Both the position numbers and the translations under genes were made by a program. Below, piece by piece: positions 1-7,800 of a stretch of DNA of 15,606 bases (position 1 is its first letter; each line of letters begins with the position of its first letter). The DNA is taken from the NCBI GenBank assembly GCA_023423405.1, contig JAFAFR010000090.1:1-15606 (forward strand), written 5' to 3'. Origin of the DNA: Bacteroidota bacterium. Lineage in GTDB: Bacteria > Bacteroidota > Bacteroidia > Chitinophagales > Chitinophagaceae. The notes below the pieces were generated by a model. That model searched no databases. It was not told where the DNA came from and worked only from the letters and a program-made list of their open reading frames with translations.

Positions 1-67
1 ATTTAATTACCTGTAATCCTTTGTGGCAAAGGGTTGCAGAGGAAAAATGCACTGTTTCAAAATAAAG

Positions 68-79
68 GGGAGTACTCCC
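68..79 (-). other. 12-bp perfect palindrome after the transposase stop
   Basis: GGGAGTACTCCC is a perfect palindrome lying just 3' of the transposase stop. On the minus strand it is followed by CTTTATTTT, so it could act as a weak terminator or be part of the IS end. The stem is short. In the rest of 1-85 the only other structure I see is a small hairpin, CCTTTG-TGG-CAAAGG at 18-32. Confidence 0.25.
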
Positions 80-85
80 GTCTGT

Positions 86-1291
86 TTAAGTCGAAAAAGC
101 CATTGGTGAGTTATGTGCTTTTCTCCAGGCTTTGTAGGTGTCCTTTATGAATGCCAGGAGCTCCACATAACTCATCAAATGCAGTCGGATCACCGTGATC
201 ATATTGGCGAATGACTTCTTGGTCGCTGCCTTCTTTCGGATTACCACCATCAGGAGTTGTGCCATCAGCACGCAATACACCTGCATTTTGATGGCATTCG
301 GGCTCTCCCCCCAAAAGTACCGCAGCGGAAAGTTCTGCTTGATCTGTTTGAACAATAGTTCAATCATCCAGCGGTTCTTGTAAATGGTGGCGACCTGGGA
401 AGCCGGCAGCGTCATATTGTTGGTGAGGTACACATAGACCTTTCCTGCTTCTGCCAGAAACGTGATCCGCCGGAGTTTTAACCGCCCGGCTTCCACCCCG
501 CCCTCTTTGATGCCTACGGTGATCAGTTGTTCTTTTAAAACTCCGCGGGCGTGGCGTTTCCGGGTTCTGTCCACCAGTACTTTAGTGACATGGTACTTCG
601 CATTGGACCGCTCACGGGTCACCAACCACACTTTTTGAGCCGTCCACCGGGCATAAAACCGATAGTCGGTGTACCCCTTGTCGAAAACAACCCAACTATT
701 GGGCGCCAGTTTCAAATGGTACACAAAACGCTGGTCGTGCTGCCGGGCCTCCGTCATGCGGACAAATTCGGTGACGCCACTAAAGGCATCCATCATCGCA
801 TGCACCTTAAAGCCGCCTTTTTTCCGGGCGCCGTCCAGCCGGTTGCGCCCTACACCCCGGAGCAGTTCGCTGAACAACTGAATGGTGCTGCTGTCGATGA
901 TCTTCAGATTCCTGATACTCAAGCCCTTCAACCGGCTGTCCGAGATAAAGCTATGGTACTGCCGGAGCAATCCGTAATAAATCGTTTCAAAGACCTGGTA
1001 GCTACGCTTGTTATTGGCATCCGAAAGCGTGCTGCGGGCCGGCGCTTTGTCCAAGCCCAGGTGAGCCAGTTTCCCTTCGCAGGCCAGAAGTCCCTCACTC
1101 AGTTCCCGAAGCCCATTACAGTAGCTGAACACACCATACAAAAGGCTCACCAGATGAACCCGGAGCGGCAGCTTCTTGTAATACCGGTTCGATTGATGTT
1201 TACGGCTGGCCGATTCAATCACAGAACCCGGTATAACACGTAATATTTGCGACAAAACCGGCTGTCCGGTAAATTTTCTACCTTCACCCAT
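86..1291 (-). CDS. IS4-family DDE transposase (DUF4372 + DDE_Tnp_1)
   Basis: Transposase expected to cut and rejoin the ends of its own insertion sequence. The N-terminal part (residues about 13-75, starting GRKFTGQPVLSQIL, numbered from an upstream TTG at 1318) resembles the DUF4372 domain that precedes many IS4-type catalytic domains. In the same numbering the catalytic residues are D142 (KIIDSST), D213 (VFDKGYTDY) and E320. E320 lies in a complete Y-(2)-R-(3)-E-(6)-K signature: Y313, R316, E320, K327. I prefer the ATG at 1291, giving 401 aa, because homologues typically begin just before the KFTGQP segment and a promoter-like box overlaps the TTG. The length is normal and the frame is intact, so the element may be active. 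I could not define terminal inverted repeats or a target duplication. Its left flank (1-85) is short and its right flank abuts a lipoprotein gene. Confidence 0.93.
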   Translation of the reverse strand: MGEGRKFTGQPVLSQILRVIPGSVIESASRKHQSNRYYKKLPLRVHLVSLLYGVFSYCNGLRELSEGLLACEGKLAHLGLDKAPARSTLSDANNKRSYQVFETIYYGLLRQYHSFISDSRLKGLSIRNLKIIDSSTIQLFSELLRGVGRNRLDGARKKGGFKVHAMMDAFSGVTEFVRMTEARQHDQRFVYHLKLAPNSWVVFDKGYTDYRFYARWTAQKVWLVTRERSNAKYHVTKVLVDRTRKRHARGVLKEQLITVGIKEGGVEAGRLKLRRITFLAEAGKVYVYLTNNMTLPASQVATIYKNRWMIELLFKQIKQNFPLRYFWGESPNAIKMQVYCVLMAQLLMVVIRKKAATKKSFANMITVIRLHLMSYVELLAFIKDTYKAWRKAHNSPMAFST

Positions 1292-1315
1292 CAGATATGT
1301 TTTTGTGTGGTAACT

Positions 1316-1323
1316 CAAACATA
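1316..1323 (-). promoter_or_regulatory. Possible Bacteroidota -7 box for the transposase
   Basis: The minus strand reads TATGTTTG, an exact match to the Bacteroidota TAnnTTTG -7 consensus, 25 bp before the preferred ATG at 1291. I did not find a convincing TTTG -33 box at the expected spacing, so the call is weak. Confidence 0.3.
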
Positions 1324-1331
1324 CCTAATCG

Positions 1332-1357
1332 GGCGGTTCCTCGGAACTGCCTTTTTT
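1332..1357 (+). terminator. Rho-independent terminator-like hairpin, plus strand
   Basis: GGCGGTTCC and GGAACTGCC flank a 2-nt centre and form a 9-bp stem with one G-U pair in plus-strand RNA, followed directly by six T. It would stop plus-strand transcription leaving the antisense side of the IS. In minus-strand read-in transcripts the same stem forms with one A-C mismatch, just upstream of the transposase start. It lies near the right end of the IS and may be part of that end. Confidence 0.4.
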
Positions 1358-1362
1358 CTACC

Positions 1363-1746
1363 TTACATCTCTATTTTAGTCGGACAATAGTGAATTAAAA
1401 TTACCTCTCCAGAATCTGCAAATCGACTGTTGAAGCTCCATACATTTGACCCCTGGATTTCGTTATGATCAAAGATATCGATCACATATTTCTCGTCATT
1501 TCCCCACAGCCAAATGCGAAGGTAGTTGTCTGAATCATTAGGCACCAAAGGCAACTTCATAACCTTAGAAAGATTCGAAAGGAAATCTTCCTTTCTGGAT
1601 TGTACAGCTTGATATTCTTTATATTTAGTAGCACGTTCGACTACCATGGAATCAATTAATATTTTGTTGCTGCCCACGGAGCCGCAATGCTGGCATGATA
1701 CCACGGAAATGAACATAAATAACACCAAAACATATCTTACACGCAT
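1363..1746 (-). CDS. Small lipoprotein, unknown function
   Basis: 127 aa, not a family I recognise. It starts with a charged MRVR, then a hydrophobic stretch ending SVVSC, with C18 as a plausible lipidated cysteine, and a second cysteine three residues later (CQHC). The mature part is short and mixed alpha/beta in character, with an aromatic patch (RIWLWGNDEKYVIDIF) around residues 77-92. The ATG at 1746 lies 34 bp after the stop of the 222-aa gene, so it could be the last gene of the orphan Rhs cassette, either a second immunity gene or a passenger. Its stop at 1363 is only 71 bp from the transposase start, so the IS inserted just beyond the gene without obviously cutting it. The lipoprotein call is fairly secure; the function is unknown. 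Confidence 0.7.
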   Translation of the reverse strand: MRVRYVLVLFMFISVVSCQHCGSVGSNKILIDSMVVERATKYKEYQAVQSRKEDFLSNLSKVMKLPLVPNDSDNYLRIWLWGNDEKYVIDIFDHNEIQGSNVWSFNSRFADSGEVILIHYCPTKIEM

Positions 1747-1780
1747 AACTATTTTTCCTTAACAATATATCTTTGGCTGC

Positions 1781-2449
1781 TCAATTAAGACTAAAAAAAT
1801 TCTTATCCAATAGCCGCTTATACGCATCTTCGACCTCTTTTTCTTTACCTACTAGCCACACGATTATTTCAGGATCGTCAAATTCTCCAGATATACTAAC
1901 AATGAAAGAATTGGCTTTAACCATTTGATCAACAAATGACGCATTGGGACATCCGTTTTCAGGACAATACATTTCCTCTAATTCACGAGAGATATGCCGA
2001 TCGTTGAGAGACGTTGATAGAATAATAATCGAATCCTCTGACATTTGCAATGCCGAAATTTGATCAATATTATTGCTATCTATCCTTATTGCACTTTTAA
2101 ACTTTATTTTTCTATTCTCAAAATTAACCGAATCGTGTTTAGTTACATCACTAGGAAGGTTAATCCCCCTTCTTGCAAGTAGGCCCCAATATTTAAGATA
2201 TCTATTAATCCTAGTATCTTCCTGTGGAACTTTTGCGGCAATGAAAAGCCACGGCGTCCGATCTGGTACTACCTTTTCATAAGCCTGCAAAACAAACCCC
2301 AAATACTTTTTTCTTATTTCTAACATAGACATACGACTGTCTTCTACCTTAAATCTCCATTCAATCATTCCTATACTATCATTAGGGAATTGGTTTAACA
2401 TATAAAAGCCAGTATCCTTAAAAGAATCTATTCGTTTATATTGAAGCAT
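1781..2449 (-). CDS. Candidate immunity protein of the orphan Rhs tip
   Basis: 222 aa with no signal peptide or membrane segment, so probably cytosolic. I do not recognise the family. It starts with ATG 6 bp after the stop of the Rhs tip gene, the usual place for the cognate immunity gene of a polymorphic toxin. A cytosolic location fits a nuclease-type toxin. Visible features are a rather acidic composition, an aromatic stretch (YLKYWGLLARRGI, about residues 84-96), a small cysteine pair (MYCPENGC, about 160-167) and an internal segment with alternating hydrophobics (FIVSISGEF). The immunity role rests on position and compartment, not on sequence similarity. Confidence 0.65.
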   Translation of the reverse strand: MLQYKRIDSFKDTGFYMLNQFPNDSIGMIEWRFKVEDSRMSMLEIRKKYLGFVLQAYEKVVPDRTPWLFIAAKVPQEDTRINRYLKYWGLLARRGINLPSDVTKHDSVNFENRKIKFKSAIRIDSNNIDQISALQMSEDSIIILSTSLNDRHISRELEEMYCPENGCPNASFVDQMVKANSFIVSISGEFDDPEIIVWLVGKEKEVEDAYKRLLDKNFFSLN

Positions 2450-2455
2450 GTGAAA

Positions 2456-3696
2456 TTATTTATAGTCGTAGTGGTGTCCGCTTTCGTCATTGAAATGCGA
2501 ACTCCTGTTCTGTGACGGATCGTCTGGAAATGAATGCCCCGCAGCATCATCTCTTATTCTTACAACTCTTATCCCCCCTCCTTCCCCTACAATATCGTAT
2601 TCATAAATCCTTCCTGGCTGCAAATTTCCCCGCCTATCCTTGTTGGGCAGTACGCGCGTAGGCTGCATTGAAGTAGGAACACCATTCCTTCTTAACGCTT
2701 CTCTTAATGCCCCTCTCCTGCCAGAATTATGAGGGGCCAGATTTGGCGGCCTTGTTCCTTTTGGAGGTTTTTCACCTCGAATTGACGCCGAAATAATACC
2801 CGCAAAGCCTCTAATGTAGTCACCAGTACTATTACGTCCTTCGATTCTATCTGCTATGAAATTGTCAAAAGAATTTATTCCATAATACTCAGAAACTGCA
2901 AAACCAACATCGATTATAAATGCTTTTAATGGTTTGTAGTCATACAATTCCTTCGGAGCTGTTCTGAAAAGCCCTTTATTGTCTTCCTGTTCGCCAAGAA
3001 GACCCTTATTATTGTCAGGCAAAGTCTCTGGTTCAGGTATCGCCTTACTTGGGTCCGGAGCCGGCAATTTACAGGATAAACAAGGATTAAAATCGGCCCT
3101 CGGAGTTACAATTACTTCGGTCATTAATGGCACATTTGGAACTGCAGAATCAGCCTGTAAGCCTAACGGATCATTAAATAATAGTGGATTATCTTCGGCA
3201 AATGAATAAGGACTAAAACCTTCTGTCGCCTCAGATAATGGATCAATTTGCAAAAACCTTCCTATCTGTGGATCATAGCTTCTAAACTCTGTAGCGTAGA
3301 GATCAAGGCCACTCCCATCGGAAAACTCTTTGCTTTCCAACTCCGTTCCATCATTGAACTTAAATCGATTCTGCAGCTTACCCATTGCTTTGCTGCTGAT
3401 CCTCGCCATGGTCAAACCGAACGGATAATACTGCGTCTCCTCCAAGATGGGACCAGGCGTGTGCCGCACCGTCAAATTATCAAAGAACACCGCGAGATTG
3501 CTCTCGTTGCTTACAAATATATAAATATAGCCGTTCTGCGCCGCCACCACCGGTGTTGTCGTGGAGAACTTCTGGATGTGCGTGTACACCGGCGTGGTGC
3601 CCGAGCCGCTGCCGACCGGCGCCACATCGCCTGATACATATTTGAACTGTTCGTCGAAAAGCAAATAGTTCAGGTAGGCCTTCGGCCGGTTGGCGG
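2456..3696 (-). pseudogene. Orphan Rhs C-terminal fragment with HNH/EndoVII-type toxin tip
   Basis: A 5'-truncated Rhs gene. Recognisable Rhs sequence begins at 3696 inside the core (NRPKAYLNYLLFDEQ) and runs through QYYPFGL, a YDPQIGRFLQIDP core motif and NDPLG, then a tip of about 235 aa. Numbered from a TTG at 3664 (402 aa), NDPLG ends at residue 168. The final 95 residues resemble the HNH/endonuclease VII-type toxins of Rhs proteins (Tox-HNH-EHHH-like): a GRRGALREALRRNGVP segment, E355 in YEYD, H377 in AGHSF, H390 in HFND, and H397/H398 in GHHYDY. If functional, the tip would cut nucleic acid in a target cell. The frame stays open upstream to a stop at 3758-3760, but it offers no ATG or GTG; the first in-frame ATG is codon 86. 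I therefore regard it as silent until recombined, although expression from a weak start cannot be excluded. The candidate immunity gene follows 6 bp later. Confidence 0.8.
3423..3696. repeat. Rhs core direct repeat, orphan copy
   Basis: This stretch aligns without gaps to 5779-6052 at a constant offset of 2356. I count 18 mismatches in 274 positions, about 93% identity, and only one amino-acid change (T to A in KFSTT[T/A]PV). Identity ends abruptly at 3696/3697 on one side and decays quickly beyond the QYYPFGLTMA codons on the other. Confidence 0.95.
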
Positions 3697-3812
3697 TTGT
3701 GTAGTTGCGAGTGACACAAGTGGTTATTGCCGGAGGGCGGTTTCGCAGGCTGAAATCCTAGCGTAGCAAGATAACCTTCCAGGTCTATTCCCTTGGCTTC
3801 TTTGATCGTCAC
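3697..3812 (-). pseudogene. Remnant of CHC2-type primase N-terminus (mobile-element gene)
   Basis: From a GTG at 3812 the minus strand reads MTIKEAKGIDLEGYLATLGF, then QPAKPPSGNN. This resembles the start of the CHC2 zinc-finger/Toprim primase-like proteins carried by Bacteroidota mobile elements, which begin with an EAK-I-[DP]-YL-LG-P pattern just before the zinc finger. After GNN the match stops, and the DNA becomes Rhs sequence at 3696 in a different frame. Only about 30 residues survive and none of the zinc-binding cysteines are present. The identification rests on a short pattern recalled from the family. Confidence 0.45.
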
Positions 3813-3936
3813 ACACCCCAATTTTCAAACTGTAGCAGCCAATTGTCGGAATGAAATGACATAGGGTACGGAGATGCAAGATCAACCTCTCTACATTATA
3901 AACGGGCTGCCCTTAACTGTGATGATCGTGGCTATT

Positions 3937-3944
3937 TATTTTTG
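3937..3944 (+). promoter_or_regulatory. Possible -7 box upstream of the plus-strand remnant gene
   Basis: TATTTTTG matches TAnnTTTG and lies 33 bp before the ATG at 3977. No clear -33 box was found. Such AT-rich matches are common by chance. Confidence 0.22.
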
Positions 3945-3976
3945 CATCGTGGACAGAATTTGTGAAAAAAAAAACT

Positions 3977-4154
3977 ATGTTATCGCAAGAAGATGCCACC
4001 ATGGTGTATGAAACACTGCTTAGCTCTCCAGGCATTAATGATACCGTTAAATTCGATATCCGCATGCCCCGAAAAAAACATTTTGTTGCTATCTAAGGTT
4101 ATTGAGCTCGGTATGGCTGCCAATTAGGAAGATGCTGCTGTGAGGAAGTTGTTA
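3977..4154 (+). pseudogene. Frameshifted small conserved-type gene
   Basis: The ATG at 3977 opens MLSQEDATMVYETLLSSPGI and continues NDTVKFDIRMPRK until a stop at 4094-4096 (39 aa). Moving one base at the A-run near 4069-4077 gives a natural-looking continuation, RKNILLLSKVIELGMAAN. A TAG at 4125-4127 interrupts this, then EDAAVRKL follows in the same frame. The composite looks like a small helical protein of 60 to 80 aa that I believe recurs in Bacteroidota genomes, here broken by one frameshift and one nonsense change and cut off near the converging lipoprotein gene. Its function is unknown. It is the only plus-strand coding remnant I can support. Confidence 0.45.
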
Positions 4155-4156
4155 TT

Positions 4157-4804
4157 TCATTTCTTCAATTTGGTTTTATCCAGATATAGTATGTGATTAT
4201 TTTTTACAGTAAGCGTATCATTAATTTTTACTCGGGCAAAATCGTATGGGTGAACCCTAAAATTCAAAACGATATTTTTATTTTTACTGCCCCCATTATC
4301 GATTATTATTTTAGAGGAATACAAAGTATCTATTTTGGGCGGCGATGACAATAAACCTGTATAAGAAAGGTAAGATTTGACTTGAATAGTTTTAATCCAA
4401 ATTTCAGAAAAAAAAGTTGTATCCATTGATATATGGATTACGTTGTTATCGTTTATGATAACATCTGTTTTTTCAAGACTACTTGCTGGTGTATATCGTA
4501 TAAGAACTTTGTCCTTATTGTCTGCATTATCAGTTATTGTATTCTCACAACTTAAGGAATTTATATTACTGCCTGTAAAACCATTTAATATTACTTCATT
4601 CTTATCTCGTATCCAGTTTCCTGTAGAATATTCTATAACTCCCATTTCACTTCTAAAATAGTATTCAAACTTATTAGGGGTATCTGTAAATACAAACTCA
4701 ATATGCTTGCCATCACTATATTTTCCGCTTAGTTCTTTTAAAGTTGTACAACCAATAAAAAAGAATGGCAGTGCTGTTAATAATATGATTATTGTTTTTT
4801 TCAT
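4157..4804 (-). CDS. Lipoprotein; candidate immunity/partner of the metallopeptidase-tip Rhs
   Basis: 215 aa. An N-terminal MKK, a hydrophobic stretch and FFIGC make a plausible lipobox with C19 as the lipidated residue. The mature part begins TTLKELSGKYSDGKHIEFVF, followed by alternating polar/hydrophobic strands (RSEMGVIEYSTGNWIRD, EVILNGF). That pattern resembles lipocalin-like or other beta-rich lipoproteins. The C-terminal half may form a second beta domain ending in a lysine-rich tail. I do not recognise a named family. It starts 4 bp after the stop of the Rhs gene, the classic immunity position. A membrane-anchored periplasmic location would suit protection against a periplasmic protease tip. 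That role is inferred from position only. The gene is AT-rich like the tip it follows, suggesting they moved together. Confidence 0.7.
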   Translation of the reverse strand: MKKTIIILLTALPFFFIGCTTLKELSGKYSDGKHIEFVFTDTPNKFEYYFRSEMGVIEYSTGNWIRDKNEVILNGFTGSNINSLSCENTITDNADNKDKVLIRYTPASSLEKTDVIINDNNVIHISMDTTFFSEIWIKTIQVKSYLSYTGLLSSPPKIDTLYSSKIIIDNGGSKNKNIVLNFRVHPYDFARVKINDTLTVKNNHILYLDKTKLKK

Positions 4805-4808
4805 ATAG

Positions 4809-7800
4809 TTAAAATCCTAGTCTAAGTAAACTAAAAATTGTATTTACCATATTTTGAACATTGGGGTAAATTGGAACAGCAGCGCCAGCAGCATTTGTAC
4901 CATTTAATCCACCAACATAGAATGCATTAATATTATTCATTGAACTTGGAGTACCCCCCACTGTAGAAGAAGGCATACTGCCAGGACTAAAACCATACTG
5001 AGCCTGATATGCTGCCACTTCAGAATTAGCATTTACTTGCTGGGCAGCAAAAACAGTAGCTCCACGGAACGTAACAGGATTAGCTGCATTGTCTAAATTA
5101 AAAGAAAACATATTCTGTATAGCACCTTGATGTGCATGGGTCAACTCATGTACTGCATTAGCATCACTCAAGACATTCATAACAACGACACTTTGATTAC
5201 TGCCATTTACACTCATGGTTTTTAACATTGTTCCCCCTTCTGTAGAACCTGCTGGCAATTGATTGAATGTATATGCCTGTGTTTGGTCGTTACTTATTGC
5301 ATTAAGATTATTAAGCGTAGTGGTGTTAGCAGTTATTCGTGCATTAGCATCGTTCACTTTACCCTGCAAAGAATTTACTTTACTTGCATTGCCTTTAGCT
5401 TGAGCAGCGGCAATTTGTCCATTCCATTTGTTTACGTTTTTATTTAATGAAGCGTTTGTTTTGTTTATCTGCTTTTCAATACGGGCTGCTCTTCTATGGT
5501 CTGCTTTTGTTAGTAAAGTGTCACCTAAAGGGTCATTATAAGAGATAGGATTATTGCCCATTGCAGCATATGGACTTTCCATATAATTCGGCTTGGGGTC
5601 TATCTGCCAAAATCTTCCTAACTGTGGGTCAAGGGTTCTGTAAAATGTAGAGTATAATTCTAAACCACTTCCATCACTAAATTCTTTGCTTTCTAATTCA
5701 GAACCTTTGTTCCATTTCCTTTTATTCTCTAAAGTATTTGCAGCCCTTGAAGATATCCCCGCCATAGTAAGTCCGAAGGGATAATACTGCGTCTCCTCCA
5801 GGATGGGGCCGGGGGTGTGCCGCACCGTCAAATTATCAAAGAACACCGCGAGATTGCTCTCGTTGCTTACAAATATATAAATATAGCCATTCTGCGCCGC
5901 CACTACCGGCGCCGTCGTGGAGAACTTCTGTATGTGCGTGTACACCGGCGTGGTGCCCGAGCCGCTGCCAACCGGTGCCACATCGCCCGATACGTACTTG
6001 AACTGTTCATCGAAAAGCAAATAGTTCAGGTAGGCCTTGGGGCGGTTGGCGGCTTCTGATTTGGAAGCGTTGTACGCACTGAACAGGGTCAGCGGGTTGA
6101 GGCTCTCCAGGCCCGCCTGCGTGAGGCCCTTGCCCGCTACACCACCTCCCAGGAAGCTGCTCAGCAATTCACTTACCGTCAGCGTCACCGGACTTACCCC
6201 ACCATAGTTGTTCGTGGTGGGCGTATAGATCGATTGCACATCAAACTTCACAGAGTCTCCTGCCATCACTTTCAGCACTATGCCCAGCCCGTTGCGCTGG
6301 CCGCTCACCCCGCCGTGTACCTGGTAGAGCTTGCTGTTGAACTGCGGGTAGCTGCTGGCCCCATTCACCTGCGAAGCGTCTTTGATCTGGGCATCGGTGA
6401 TGGAAAACAGTTTCTTCTCTTTGGCAAGAAAAGCAGGCTCCAGCGTCGCCGCCGGGTAACAGATTGCTTCCTTCTGTTCGGTCAGCACCGTCCGCACATT
6501 GCCCAGGTGGTCTTTCAGGTAATAGTCGTATACCATCCTCGCAGGCATGATGGTGCAGGTGGCTGTATCGGCTTTCAGGTAACGGATCCGGCCTTCCTCG
6601 TGTGCGATGTATTGTAGCGTATCGTTCTCATAGACCGCACCACCCAGGTACAGTGTTACCTTGTCCGGTTGCCCCGTTTCCTTTACGATCTTCTTTAGCT
6701 TCACGCCCGTAGGGTCGTACACGTATTCGATCGTGCCTTTGTTGGCCGTGCCGTCTTTTTTGACTGTGATCTTTACCGGGAGATTCAGGTGGTTGTATTC
6801 AATACCATTGCCGCCATCATAGGCCTCGATGTCCTTGTTTTTGTCCTTGACCAGGTTGCCGTTGTTATCGTACACGTAATCAGTCGCCGAAGTGGTTTTG
6901 TTGTTGCTCAAGGCCGTCATGTACAGTTTGGACGACCGGAAGTCGCCCAGCACCGTGGCCGTATCGTTCTTATAATCCACCACATTTTTGAGCTTATTGC
7001 TGTAGGCGTTGTTGTAGGTATATACCAGGCTGTCGATGGTCTTCTGTACACCCGCCGCCAGACCCTGCTGCACCAGCTTTTTGATGTTGCCATTGTAATC
7101 GTAAGCTGTATTGGGATTGCTGCCATCTCCCATCACCATGCTGAAGTTATAGGCCTTGCTGTCCAGGAATACAGCCTTCAGCAGGCGGTTGGCGGCATCG
7201 TATTTGTAACTGTACTTGCGCACCACGCCATCGCCCTTTGCCTTCCAGATGGTGCCGGCAATATTGCCGTTGTATTGGGTAGTATCAAAGCCCTGGCTGG
7301 CGGCTTTGTCGTAGCCCAGCTCCATGCCGAAATATTTATCAGCTACTGAACCAGCCACATAGTCTTTGTTCACCGACAGCAGCCACTGGCGCACGTTATA
7401 TTGGTAGTCCTGTTTGGCCAGTGGTGTGCTGCCGCTCCTGATGCCCAGGTTGCGGGAGGTCAACTGCCCCAGTGCATCGTAACTGTTGGCAACCGTTTGT
7501 TTCCAGACCGAGAGGGTACCTCCCGTGAGCGTGCTCTTCATCCGCTTCTCAATTTTGGTCACCCGCCACAGGCTGTCCAGGGTCATGCGGGTCCAGATCT
7601 CGTGCATCTGTGCATTAGCGCCGCCTTTCTGCAACTGCGATACCGTTACCAGCGGCGTGCCGTTAAAGGCATACAGCGTCGTATGGGTGTCTACTGTATC
7701 GGTGATGTTGCGGGACTTGGTTTGGATCACCCGCCCCATCTCGTCGTAAATATTGGAACTGTAGGTACCGGTGTTGTTCCAGGTACCGGTGACCATGCCC

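Noticed and set aside
551..1243. 230-aa open frame on the plus strand
   Set aside because: Antisense shadow of the transposase, whose catalytic motifs are clear on the other strand.
1..1362. Terminal inverted repeats of the IS
   Set aside because: I compared 1-85 with the reverse complement of 1319-1420 and saw only a weak resemblance (AGAGGAAAAATGCA against GTAGAAAAAAGGCA), not enough to set the ends.
3480..3821. 113-aa minus-strand frame read as one protein
   Set aside because: Only the first 30 or so residues look real (primase-like); the rest is the Rhs repeat read out of frame.
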